Shown here one piece after another: positions 1 through 6,787 of a stretch of DNA of 64,000 nt. Under the pieces are notes generated by a model. The model saw nothing but the letters and a program-made list of their open reading frames with translations. It ran no database searches and was not told the DNA's origin. Positions within the stretch are counted from its first letter, which is position 1. Every line of letters begins with the position of its first letter. Made by a program: the position numbers and the translations under genes. Origin of the DNA: Parvibaculum sp. (GTDB lineage: Bacteria; Pseudomonadota; Alphaproteobacteria; Parvibaculales; Parvibaculaceae); assembly GCA_031291615.1 (NCBI GenBank), contig JARLIS010000058.1, forward strand, positions 1-64,000, in the 5' to 3' direction.

Positions 1-223
1 TGACGATGGTCTCGCCGATCTTCGGATCGAGGCGGCCGAGCGCCATGTTGGTTTCGGCGGCGGCGCGCTTGACGATGCCGAGCGCGCGGACGATGGGGGC
101 GGGCTGCTTTTCCCAGCCGATCTTGAAATTGCCGAGCGAGCGCTGCGCCTGCGCGCCCCAGTATTTGTCAGACTCGACCTCGATCGGGCCGAAGGTGTCG
201 GTTTCCGTGCGGGTCTTCGTCAT
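1..223 (-). CDS. fumC: Class II fumarate hydratase, N-terminal part (runs off window)
   Basis: Only the first 74 codons are present; the gene continues beyond position 1. The start reads [18 protein letters not shown], then a [11 protein letters not shown] segment and a GxxKxAAAxxN-type stretch ([13 protein letters not shown]), which is the classical N-terminus of FumC, the iron-independent fumarase interconverting fumarate and malate in the TCA cycle. The catalytic SSxMPxKxN signature lies outside the window. Aspartase and other members of this superfamily share the fold, but the N-terminus (FGPIEV, YWGAQTQRS-like) fits fumarase best. It lies 82 bases downstream of sspB on the same strand. 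Confidence 0.88.
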   Translation of the reverse strand, partial: MTKTRTETDTFGPIEVESDKYWGAQAQRSLGNFKIGWEKQPAPIVRALGIVKRAAAETNMALGRLDPKIGETIV

Positions 224-305
224 GGCCGGGCGCTCCTCAAGGCGATTGCGATGGGCGCTGATTTAGCACGGGGGGAACGCCGGGCCAAGAATGGCGTCGT
301 GCGGG

Positions 306-773
306 CTATTTCTTGCGGAAGGCGTCGAGGCTGACGACGGCGGCGTCGCCCGAAGGGGCGGGCCTTTCGTCCTTCACGGGCTCGGGCTTCGGCGTCTCGG
401 CGGGCGCGCCTTCGGGCTTCTTCACCTCGAACTGCAATCCGAACTGGACGCTTGGGTCGAAGAAGCCCTGTACGGCGGAATAGGGGACAACGAGTTTTTC
501 CGGCACCTTGTTGAAAGTGAGGTCGACGGAGAAGCCGTCCTCGCGCACGTCGAGATTGTAGAACTGGTGCTGGAGAACGATGGTGATCTCTTCGGGATAC
601 TGCTTTTTCAGCTTCTCGGAGACTTCGACGCCCGGCGCATCGGTGCGGAAGGATATGTAGAAGTGGTGCTCGCCCGGCAGGCCCTTCTTCGCCGCGACAT
701 CGAGGGCGCGGCGGATGACGCCGCGCAGCGCTTCCTGCGCCATCAAGTCGTATCGCATCAGATCTTCGGCCAA
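306..773 (-). CDS. sspB: SspB family protein, ClpXP protease adaptor
   Basis: A 155-residue protein starting MAEDLMRYDLMAQEALRGV. It has the alphaproteobacterial SspB core: an N-terminal helix, then beta strands with HHFYISFRTDAPGV, the YPEEITIVLQHQFYNL segment and the FSVDLTFNKVPEKLVVPY segment that form the SsrA-tag-binding fold. A Pro/Glu/Ala-rich linker follows (about residues 118-142), ending in VVSLDAFRKK, which resembles the short ClpX-binding tail of SspB. By family knowledge it delivers SsrA-tagged proteins to ClpXP. Its partner RNA, the tmRNA that adds the tag, lies about 0.9 kb upstream on the same strand. The start is the first ATG of the conserved domain. Confidence 0.87.
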   Translation of the reverse strand: MAEDLMRYDLMAQEALRGVIRRALDVAAKKGLPGEHHFYISFRTDAPGVEVSEKLKKQYPEEITIVLQHQFYNLDVREDGFSVDLTFNKVPEKLVVPYSAVQGFFDPSVQFGLQFEVKKPEGAPAETPKPEPVKDERPAPSGDAAVVSLDAFRKK

Positions 774-816
774 GACGCACTCCAGGGACAGTCGGGGTTC
801 AACTCAGGCGATTCAA

Positions 817-1569
817 TCAGCGTTTTGCCAGAAGGTCCACGAATTCCGTGCCGAAGCGGTGCGCATCGCCCGGCCAGCGCGCCGACAGGTAGTTACCGTC
901 GCGCAGGGTGAAACCGCGTTCGAGGTGGGCAAGGCTGTCGCGCAGGACGGAAGACGGGCCGGTTTCGAAGTCCTCGGGACGCGCCAGCAGAGAGCGGACC
1001 TCGGTTTCGAGCGGCGTCGGATAGGTGCGGTAATAGTCGCCCATCCAGGCCGCGGTGAGCCGCCAGGCGAGCATTTCCTGGGCGCGGGTCAGGCCTGTCG
1101 TCTTGCGGCCGTAAAGCACCGATTTGCCGTTTGCGGCCTTTGAGCGGGCCGCGAGCAGCGTGCCGTGGCAGATGGCCGCGACGGGCTTGCCGGCCGCGAA
1201 GAAGGCCGCCGTTGCGGCCTGGAGCGTGGGGGATTCGAGATAGGGGCGCATGCCCTTGGCGTGACCGCCCGGCAGCAGCAGGGCGTCGAAATCGTCTGCG
1301 CGGATGCCGTCCCAGCGGAATGGCGAGAGAAAGGCGGCGCGGGCCGTCATCGCCTCATAGGCGCGGCTACCGTCGGCGTTCGCCCGCAGCACGGGGGCGA
1401 GAATGCCGAGGCCCTTGCCCGTGACCATGATGGGGTCGGCCGCGCCCGGCCTGCCGTCAGGCGTCGCCATGACGACGCGGTGGCCGGCGGCTTCGAGAAT
1501 GGCGAAGGGCACGCCGGTTTCGGTCGGGTCGAAGTCGGTCGAAGGGATCGGCATCAGGACGGTCGCCAC
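817..1569 (-). CDS. DJ-1/PfpI (type 1 glutamine amidotransferase-like) family protein
   Basis: About 250 residues from a GTG at 1569 giving (V)ATVLMPIPSTDFDPTE, which matches how large DJ-1/PfpI proteins start. The open frame extends upstream to 1686, but that part lies inside the tmRNA gene, so I reject it. It shows the LLLPGGHAKGMR loop and the nucleophile elbow AAICHGTLLAA with Cys followed by His. Family members include glyoxalase III-like chaperones, proteases and amidotransferase-like proteins; the substrate cannot be told. The C-terminus (LRDGNYLSARWPGDAHRFG) is typical of the longer fungal/bacterial subgroup. No strong ribosome site is visible before the GTG; an internal ATG five codons later is an alternative start. 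Confidence 0.75.
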   Translation of the reverse strand: MATVLMPIPSTDFDPTETGVPFAILEAAGHRVVMATPDGRPGAADPIMVTGKGLGILAPVLRANADGSRAYEAMTARAAFLSPFRWDGIRADDFDALLLPGGHAKGMRPYLESPTLQAATAAFFAAGKPVAAICHGTLLAARSKAANGKSVLYGRKTTGLTRAQEMLAWRLTAAWMGDYYRTYPTPLETEVRSLLARPEDFETGPSSVLRDSLAHLERGFTLRDGNYLSARWPGDAHRFGTEFVDLLAKR

Positions 1570-1654
1570 GATCTTCGACTTTCGGTTCAGCGCGATGGAA
1601 GGAAGTGGGGGTTTCTGTTGCCAGGTACCCCCGAACCCCGCCTTAACCCTGCAA

Positions 1655-1922
1655 CAGGCTAAGGACTTAAATTGAAGTGCCAGCACTGCTTACGCAGCGA
1701 GAGCAACCTCAGCATAGTTGTCGTTGGCAACTATAAATCGGCCCGATAACGGCGGAACCATGCCGGGCAAAAGAGAAGCCTTTACACCCTCGTCGATCCT
1801 AGTTCGCCCCCAAGAATTCCCGCCGCGACGGGGAGATAATTGGTGGAGGCGCCGGGTACCGCCCCCGGGTCCGAATGGCTTATTACGCAGCCCGTTTATC
1901 GCCATAGTCAGTCGAAACTGAC
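1655..1922 (-). ncRNA. ssrA: Two-piece (circularly permuted) tmRNA
   Basis: Permuted alphaproteobacterial-type ssrA, acceptor piece first and coding piece second on the minus strand. The acceptor piece begins near 1922 with a perfect hairpin (1906-1921, six pairs, UUCG loop) and ends in an encoded CCA at 1841-1843. A spacer of about 29 nt (1812-1840) follows. The coding piece starts at 1811 with GGGGGCG, which pairs with CGCCUCC of the acceptor piece as a 7-bp acceptor stem with one G-U pair, and continues GAACTAGGATCGACGAG as in other tmRNA 5' ends. The tag frame at 1690-1728 encodes ANDNYAEVALAA and ends in TAA. The T-arm has a CCGGG/CCCGG stem with a GGCGGUA loop. The 3' end of the coding piece is approximate. 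Confidence 0.88.
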
Positions 1923-1928
1923 AGGCTC

Positions 1929-1934
1929 TATATA
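1929..1934 (-). promoter_or_regulatory. Probable -10 box of ssrA
   Basis: TATATA on the minus strand, about 7 nt upstream of the first hairpin of the tmRNA acceptor piece. An AT-rich -35-like stretch (TTTATT) sits 17 nt further upstream. This is assigned from position and composition only. Confidence 0.45.
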
Positions 1935-1997
1935 GGCGCTTCAGCGGTTAAAATAAAGATGTGCGGCGGCGGCACCGGGGTTTGCCCGGCGGCGTTC

Positions 1998-2037
1998 GAC
2001 TCCATTCTGAGATTCGCAGGAAGAGTCTCATGGAGTC
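1998..2037. other. Imperfect hairpin in spacer between ssrA and DUF1287 gene
   Basis: GACTCCA and TGGAGTC arms with inner TGAGA/TCTCA arms, a three-base bulge on one side and a loop of about 13 nt. It lies in the 234-base gap (1923-2156) between the divergent tmRNA promoter and the DUF1287 gene. No run of T follows on either strand, so it is not a standard terminator. Nothing else is evident in the gap apart from the ssrA promoter and a GGGGAGACAAGGGG Shine-Dalgarno-like run before 2157. Confidence 0.4.
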
Positions 2038-2156
2038 ATGGTGCTGGCGCGATTCGCGAAACCGATCCGTCGACAGGCCACCGCAATCGCACCGACTTAA
2101 TTCAGCCGCGATCCTTCCCTTCATTTGGACGCGGGTAGGGGAGACAAGGGGTCTTC

Positions 2157-2693
2157 ATGCTGTCGCGCCGCGATGTGCTCGCCGGTCTCGCTGCATGGTC
2201 AGCTGCCGCGCTCTGCATGCCCGCCGCCGCGTCGCCGGGCGGAGGCGCGCGGCTGCGCAGGCTTGCCGCCGCGGGCCTCGCCCAGATCGGCGTCACCCGC
2301 GCATATGACGGGGCCTACAGGCGCATCGGCTATCCAGGCGGCGATGTCGAGCCCTGGCGCGGCGTCTGTTCGGACGTCGTCATTCGCGCTTACAGGGCGG
2401 GTCTCGGGGTCGATCTGCAAAGGCTGGTGCATGAGGACATGGTTCGCGCCTTCGCGGCCTATCCGCCGCTATGGGGCCTCAAGCGGCCCGATCCGAACAT
2501 CGACCACCGCCGCGTGCCGAATCTGATGGTCTTCTTTCAGCGCCAAGGCGCGGCGCCGGACCCATCGGCGGCTTTCGAGCCCGGCGATCTCGTGACCCAG
2601 ATGCTGCCCGGCAACCTGCCGCATATCATGCTGGTGTCCGACCGTTTCGCTTACGATACGCGGCGTTACAAGGTTATCCACAATATCGGTTGA
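2157..2693 (+). CDS. DUF1287 family exported protein, C-terminus cut by in-frame TGA
   Basis: The frame encodes 178 residues before a TGA at 2691-2693. The start MLSRRDVLAGLAA is a twin-arginine-like/Sec signal (SRRDVL followed by a hydrophobic stretch and AAASP). The DUF1287 core is clear: YPGGDVEPWRGVCSDVVIRAYR, DLQRLVHEDM, YPPLWGLKRPDPNIDHRR and VPNLMVFFQR, with the conserved Cys and His of a presumed papain/NlpC-like fold. After VIHNIG the family normally continues with a Gly-rich turn and a GHxRY motif. Exactly that continuation (GTELADAV, then [10 protein letters not shown]) lies in the same frame after the TGA, ending at TAA 2769-2771. The uninterrupted product would be 204 codons, so this is a nonsense mutation, sequencing error or read-through site. 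Confidence 0.8.
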   Translation: MLSRRDVLAGLAAWSAAALCMPAAASPGGGARLRRLAAAGLAQIGVTRAYDGAYRRIGYPGGDVEPWRGVCSDVVIRAYRAGLGVDLQRLVHEDMVRAFAAYPPLWGLKRPDPNIDHRRVPNLMVFFQRQGAAPDPSAAFEPGDLVTQMLPGNLPHIMLVSDRFAYDTRRYKVIHNIG

Positions 2694-2805
2694 GGGACGG
2701 AACTTGCCGATGCGGTTGCCGACTTCCCCGTGACAGGGCATTTTCGTTACCTGCCCGCGCGGATGCTCTAAACTTCAGATCGTCACGAATCGTGGAACCC
2801 CGCCC

Positions 2806-3600
2806 ATGAAGCAATATCTCGATCTGATGCGCCATGTGCGCGACCACGGCACAAGGAAGACGGACCGCACGGGCACCGGCACGCTCAGCGTCTTCGGCTG
2901 GCAGTCGCGCTATGACCTGGCCGACGGCTTCCCGATGGTGACGACGAAGAAGCTGCATCTGAAGTCGATCGTGCACGAGCTTCTCTGGTTCCTCTCGGGC
3001 GACACCAATATCCGCTACCTCAAGGCCAATGGGGTGGGGATATGGGACGAGTGGGCGGACGATGCGGGCGATCTCGGCCCCGTCTATGGCTATCAGTGGC
3101 GCTCATGGCCGACGCCGGACGGCGAGAAGATCGACCAGATCAAGAATCTGGTCGAGCAGATCAAGCGCAACCCGGATTCGCGCCGGCTCATCGTCTCCGC
3201 CTGGAATGTGGCCGATGTAGACGACATGGCGCTGCCGCCCTGCCATTGCCTGTTCCAGTTCTATGTCGCGGAGGGAAAGCTCTCCTGCCAGCTCTATCAA
3301 CGTTCTGCGGACATATTCCTCGGCGTGCCCTTCAACATCGCCTCCTATGCGCTGCTCACCATGATGATGGCGCAGGTGACGGGGCTGAAGCCGGGCGAGT
3401 TCATCCACACATTCGGCGATGCGCATCTCTATCTCAATCATCTGGAGCAGGCGGAGAAGCAGCTCGCCCGCGAGCCCAAGCCCCTGCCGCGCATGATCAT
3501 CAATCCGGATGTGAAGTCGATCTTCGACTTCACCTATGACGATTTCCGTCTCGAAGGCTACGAAGCGCATCCGCATATCGCGGCGCCAGTCGCCGTCTGA
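2806..3600 (+). CDS. thyA: Thymidylate synthase
   Basis: A 264-residue protein, the standard bacterial ThyA length. It converts dUMP to dTMP using methylene-tetrahydrofolate. Diagnostic motifs are the start [11 protein letters not shown] with [13 protein letters not shown], the [16 protein letters not shown] region, the catalytic-Cys motif [13 protein letters not shown], the dUMP-binding [20 protein letters not shown] and the C-terminal [13 protein letters not shown]. Its stop overlaps the start of a small membrane protein gene (TGATG), which in turn overlaps folA, so dTMP synthesis and dihydrofolate recycling appear translationally coupled. Confidence 0.97.
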   Translation: MKQYLDLMRHVRDHGTRKTDRTGTGTLSVFGWQSRYDLADGFPMVTTKKLHLKSIVHELLWFLSGDTNIRYLKANGVGIWDEWADDAGDLGPVYGYQWRSWPTPDGEKIDQIKNLVEQIKRNPDSRRLIVSAWNVADVDDMALPPCHCLFQFYVAEGKLSCQLYQRSADIFLGVPFNIASYALLTMMMAQVTGLKPGEFIHTFGDAHLYLNHLEQAEKQLAREPKPLPRMIINPDVKSIFDFTYDDFRLEGYEAHPHIAAPVAV

Positions 3601-3740
3601 TGAGGTTCCGCCAGCCAGTCACCACCGTTCTGATGACGCTGCTGATGTTGGCGCTGGCGGCGGCGGGCATGACGCTCATTCTTGCAAATACGCGCCCGCT
3701 TGAGCCCGAGCGATTGACCGTGCCGGACATCGGCAAATGA
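3600..3740 (+). CDS. 46-residue single-span membrane microprotein between thyA and folA
   Basis: The ATG at 3600 overlaps the thyA stop (TGATG) and the TGA at 3738-3740 overlaps the folA start (ATGA), so the frame fills the gap exactly. The product begins [17 protein letters not shown], giving a basic N-terminus, one hydrophobic segment of about 20 residues (roughly 9-29) and a short polar tail ending PDIGK. This reads as a single-span inner-membrane protein. The overlaps on both sides favour a real gene over chance. No function is known to me. It could be no more than a coupling ORF. Confidence 0.62.
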   Translation: MRFRQPVTTVLMTLLMLALAAAGMTLILANTRPLEPERLTVPDIGK

Positions 3741-4246
3741 CGCATATCAGCTTCGTCATCGCGGTTGCGGAGAACGGCGTCATCGGGCGCGACAATGCCA
3801 TGCCGTGGCGGCTTGCCGGCGACATGGCTTTCTTCAAGCGGACAACCATGGGCAAGCCCATCGTGATGGGGCGGAAGACCTGGGAGTCGTTTCCGAAGCG
3901 CCCGCTGCCGGGCCGGCCCAATCTCGTGGTGACGCGGGACAAGGGCTATGCCGCGCCGGGGGCGGAAGTCTTCGGCTCGGTCAAGGCGGCGATTGCGCGG
4001 GGCAAGGCGCTGGCAACCGAGCTTGGCGCCGACGAGCTGATGATCGTGGGCGGCGCGGAGATTTACCGGCAATCGCTGGCGCAGGCGACGCGGATCTATC
4101 TCACCGAGGTTCACGCGCGGCCCGAGGGCGATGCGCATTTCACGCTCGACCGGAGCCAGTGGCGCGAGGTGTCGCGCGAGGCGCATAAGGCGGGCGAGAA
4201 GGATACGGCGGACTATTCATTTGTGGTGCTGGAGCGGAAAGCATGA
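3737..4246 (+). CDS. folA: Dihydrofolate reductase
   Basis: A 169-residue DHFR that reduces dihydrofolate to tetrahydrofolate with NADPH and recycles the dihydrofolate made by ThyA. Signatures include SFVIAVAENGVIGRDNAMPWRL at the N-terminus, KRTTMGKPIVMGRKTWES, the LPGRPNLVVTRD loop, MIVGGAEIYRQSL and the TEVHARPEGDAHF strand near the end. Length and motif order match chromosomal FolA. The ATGA overlap with the upstream microprotein and the downstream ATGA overlap with a hydrolase gene place it inside one operon starting at thyA. Confidence 0.97.
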   Translation: MTHISFVIAVAENGVIGRDNAMPWRLAGDMAFFKRTTMGKPIVMGRKTWESFPKRPLPGRPNLVVTRDKGYAAPGAEVFGSVKAAIARGKALATELGADELMIVGGAEIYRQSLAQATRIYLTEVHARPEGDAHFTLDRSQWREVSREAHKAGEKDTADYSFVVLERKA

Positions 4247-5052
4247 CCACCGACGAAATGAAACTTCCCACCACGCTGCACTACGTCACGTTTCCGGCGG
4301 CAGGCGACAGCAAGCTCGTTTTCGCGGCGCGGCTGCGCGTGCCGGGCGGGGAGGGGAAGAAGCCCGCGGTGCTGATCCTGCACGGGTCGGCGGGGCCTTC
4401 GGCGCGGGAGGGCGGATATGCGGATGTGCTCAATGCGGCGGGCTTCGTCACGCTGGAGCCCGATCAATGGGCGGCGCGGGGCTTGAAGGGCGGTGCGGAC
4501 GGGCGGCCGAAGTCGTTGCAGGAAACGCTGCCGGATGTTTACGGCGCCCGTGAATTTCTGGCCGCGCATCCGGCGGTCGATGCGGCGCGGATCGGCGTGC
4601 TCGGCTTCTCGTTCGGCGGCGTTTCGGCGATGCTCGCGGCGACGCATCGCTACAACGATCAGTATCTCAAGGGCGGGCATTTCGCGGCGCTGATGCCGGT
4701 CTATCCGGCGGCCTGGGTTTATAATCGCGTGCCGGGCTTCGAGTTCGGCGGTCTCGTCGATGCGCCGGTGCTGCTGATGACGGGCGCGCTCGATCAATAT
4801 GACAATGATCCCGAGATTTCGGCGAAGCTCGTCGCAGGGCTCAGCGAAGCGGATCGCGCGAAGATCAGGCTTGAGGTGATGGCGGCGTCGCATCACGGTT
4901 TCGACATGCCGGGCGCGGATGTGGAAGTGGTCGATCCCTTCGGCAATCAGGGCAAGGGCGGGCGCGTGGTGATGCGTCACAATCCCGCCGCGACGAAGGC
5001 CGCGCATGAAATCGCGGTAGAGTTCTTTTCGGGCGCGATGAAGAGTAAGTAA
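4243..5052 (+). CDS. Dienelactone hydrolase family alpha/beta hydrolase
   Basis: A 269-residue alpha/beta hydrolase beginning MTTDEMKLPTTLHY. It shows an oxyanion loop (LILHGSAGPS), the nucleophile elbow GVLGFSFGGVSAM with Ser rather than the Cys of true dienelactone hydrolases, an Asp after a strand (LLMTGALDQYDND) and a catalytic His in ASHHGFD. The family hydrolyses small esters and lactones; the substrate is unknown. The gene overlaps folA by four bases, so it is probably co-transcribed with the folate genes, although no metabolic link is obvious. It has no signal peptide and should be cytoplasmic. Confidence 0.82.
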   Translation: MTTDEMKLPTTLHYVTFPAAGDSKLVFAARLRVPGGEGKKPAVLILHGSAGPSAREGGYADVLNAAGFVTLEPDQWAARGLKGGADGRPKSLQETLPDVYGAREFLAAHPAVDAARIGVLGFSFGGVSAMLAATHRYNDQYLKGGHFAALMPVYPAAWVYNRVPGFEFGGLVDAPVLLMTGALDQYDNDPEISAKLVAGLSEADRAKIRLEVMAASHHGFDMPGADVEVVDPFGNQGKGGRVVMRHNPAATKAAHEIAVEFFSGAMKSK

Positions 5053-5060
5053 CGACAGGT

Positions 5061-5100
5061 CGAAGTCGGGAATGGCCGGGACGAGCCGGGCGATGACGGA
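5061..5100. repeat. REP-like dispersed palindromic element, copy 1
   Basis: The reverse strand reads as a CGTCATCGCCCGGCTCGTCC-type sequence continuing GGCCATTCCCG. A close relative lies at 17326-17363, also just upstream of a gene start. It has the GC-rich half-palindrome look of the short intergenic repeats of rhizobia and their relatives. It ends 12 bases before the adh start. Confidence 0.6.
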
Positions 5101-5112
5101 ACAAGGGAGCGG

Positions 5113-6225
5113 ATGATGGACGTGCGTGCGGCAGTGGCTTTCGAGAAGGGCAAACCGCTTGAGATCGAGACGGTGCAGCTTGAAGGGCCGCGGCCGGGCG
5201 AGGTGCTTGTCGAGATCAAGGCGACGGGCATTTGTCATACGGACGCCTTCACGCTGTCGGGCGACGATCCGGAAGGCATGTTTCCCGCGATCCTCGGCCA
5301 TGAGGGTGCGGGCGTCGTGGTGGAGGTGGGCGCGGGCGTGAAGTCGCTCGCGGTCGGCGATCATGTCATCCCGCTCTACACGCCCGAATGCCGCGAGTGC
5401 AAAAGCTGCACCAGCCACAAGACGAACCTCTGCACCTCGATCCGTGCGACGCAGGGCAAGGGGCTGATGCCGGACGGTACGAGCCGGTTTTCCTGGAAGG
5501 GCAAGCCGGTGCTGCATTACATGGGCTGCTCGACCTTCGCCAACTACACCGTGCTGCCGGAAATCGCGCTGGCGAAGATCCGCAAGGACGCGCCTTTCGA
5601 CAAGGTCTGCTACATCGGCTGCGGCGTGACGACGGGGATCGGCGCGGTGATCTTCACGGCCAAGGTGGAGGCGGGCGCCAATGTGGTCGTCTTCGGCCTC
5701 GGCGGCATCGGGCTCAATGTCATTCAAGGCGCGAAGATGGTGGGCGCCAACATGATTGTCGGTGTCGACATCAATCCGGCGCGCGAGAGCCTTGCGCGGT
5801 CCTTCGGCATGACGCATTTCGTCAATCCGAAGGAGATCAAGGGCGATATCGTCGCGCATCTGGTGGAACTCACGGGTGGCGGCGCGGATTACAGCTTCGA
5901 ATGCATCGGCAACACGACGACGATGCGGCAGGCGCTCGAATGCTGCCATCGTGGCTGGGGCGTCTCGACCGTCATCGGCGTTGCGGGCGCGGGGCAGGAG
6001 ATTTCGACGCGGCCGTTCCAGCTCGTCACGGGGCGCGTCTGGAAGGGCTCGGCCTTCGGCGGCGCGCGCGGACGCACGGATGTGCCGCGCATCGTCGACT
6101 GGTACATGGACCGCAAGATCAATATCGACGATCTCATCACGCACACCATGCCGCTCGAAGATATCAACAAGGGCTTCGACCTCATGCATGAGGGCAAGTC
6201 GATCAGGTCGGTCGTCGTTTTCTGA
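5113..6225 (+). CDS. frmA: S-(hydroxymethyl)glutathione dehydrogenase / class III alcohol dehydrogenase
   Basis: A 370-residue zinc-dependent medium-chain dehydrogenase that oxidises S-hydroxymethylglutathione in formaldehyde detoxification and also has S-nitrosoglutathione reductase activity. The class III pattern is clear: catalytic-zinc motifs [12 protein letters not shown] and GHEGAGVV, the structural-zinc four-Cys loop [17 protein letters not shown], then the NAD-binding [29 protein letters not shown] and CSTFANYTV are class III hallmarks. [13 protein letters not shown] and the [16 protein letters not shown] segment follow. An AGGGAGCGG ribosome site precedes the two consecutive ATG codons. 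No S-formylglutathione hydrolase gene is adjacent. Confidence 0.95.
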   Translation: MMDVRAAVAFEKGKPLEIETVQLEGPRPGEVLVEIKATGICHTDAFTLSGDDPEGMFPAILGHEGAGVVVEVGAGVKSLAVGDHVIPLYTPECRECKSCTSHKTNLCTSIRATQGKGLMPDGTSRFSWKGKPVLHYMGCSTFANYTVLPEIALAKIRKDAPFDKVCYIGCGVTTGIGAVIFTAKVEAGANVVVFGLGGIGLNVIQGAKMVGANMIVGVDINPARESLARSFGMTHFVNPKEIKGDIVAHLVELTGGGADYSFECIGNTTTMRQALECCHRGWGVSTVIGVAGAGQEISTRPFQLVTGRVWKGSAFGGARGRTDVPRIVDWYMDRKINIDDLITHTMPLEDINKGFDLMHEGKSIRSVVVF

Positions 6226-6235
6226 AGGATTGCAT

Positions 6236-6787
6236 TTGGGCGCGGCGCGCATTTCCCTTGTCAAACCTTCAATGGCCTTGCTTGAGGGCTATGCGGAGGC
6301 GTTGCGGCGGGGCTGGTCGCCGAACACGATGCGCGACGTCAGCGCCGACGAGCTTCAGGCGGTGGAAGCCGACCCGGAGGCGTTCCTCGCCGATCTCACC
6401 GATCAGGACGGAACGGTGCAGATGGCGGATGGCAGCGAAAAGCCGCGCCTGCCGTTTCGGTTGTTCTGGATTTCGGACGGGGAGTTCTGCGGCGCGATAG
6501 GGCTGCGCTTCATGCGCGGCAGCGAGGAATTGCCCGCCTATGTTCCGGGACATATCGGCTATACCGTCGTGCCCTGGAAGCAGCGGCGCGGCTATGCGAC
6601 GGCGGCGCTGGGGCTTGTCCTCGCCGTTGCGCGCGAAGGAGGATTGCGCCACGTCGTGATCAGTTGCGACGCCGACAATGAAGGGTCGAAGAAAGTGATC
6701 CTCGCCAATGGCGGCGTGCTTGCCGGCGAAATTCCGCGCGATGCGGAAACCGGAAAGCCCAAGCTCAATTTCCGGATCGAGACATGA
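6236..6787 (+). CDS. GNAT family N-acetyltransferase
   Basis: A TTG at 6236, eight bases after AAGGA, gives a 183-residue protein (L)GAARISLVKPSMALLEG. The longer open frame upstream lies inside adh and is rejected. The region from about residue 70 has the GNAT strands and the acetyl-CoA loop in modified form (KQRRGYATAALGL, matching the Q/R-x-x-G-x-G/A motif), then HVVISCDADNEGSKKVILANGG, the Asn/Ser-containing motif B region. The N-terminal LEGYAEALRRGWSPNT pattern is typical of a subgroup of uncharacterised acetyltransferases. The stop overlaps the following gene start (ATGA). The substrate is unknown. Confidence 0.82.
   Translation: MGAARISLVKPSMALLEGYAEALRRGWSPNTMRDVSADELQAVEADPEAFLADLTDQDGTVQMADGSEKPRLPFRLFWISDGEFCGAIGLRFMRGSEELPAYVPGHIGYTVVPWKQRRGYATAALGLVLAVAREGGLRHVVISCDADNEGSKKVILANGGVLAGEIPRDAETGKPKLNFRIET

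Noticed and set aside
1690..1905. 71-codon minus-strand open frame ending in the peptide ANDNYAEVALAA
   Set aside because: The ending is the tmRNA tag; the rest of the frame crosses the acceptor piece and spacer of ssrA and is not a protein gene.
2691..2693. Selenocysteine as the reading of the TGA in the DUF1287 gene
   Set aside because: No catalytic Cys is expected at that position in the family and I see no convincing SECIS-like hairpin directly after it. The other two interruptions are TAG, so a common selenocysteine explanation fails.
4213..6264. 683-codon minus-strand open frame
   Set aside because: It is the antisense shadow of the hydrolase and alcohol dehydrogenase genes, His/Arg/Asp-rich with no domain, and a GC-skewed third-position artefact.
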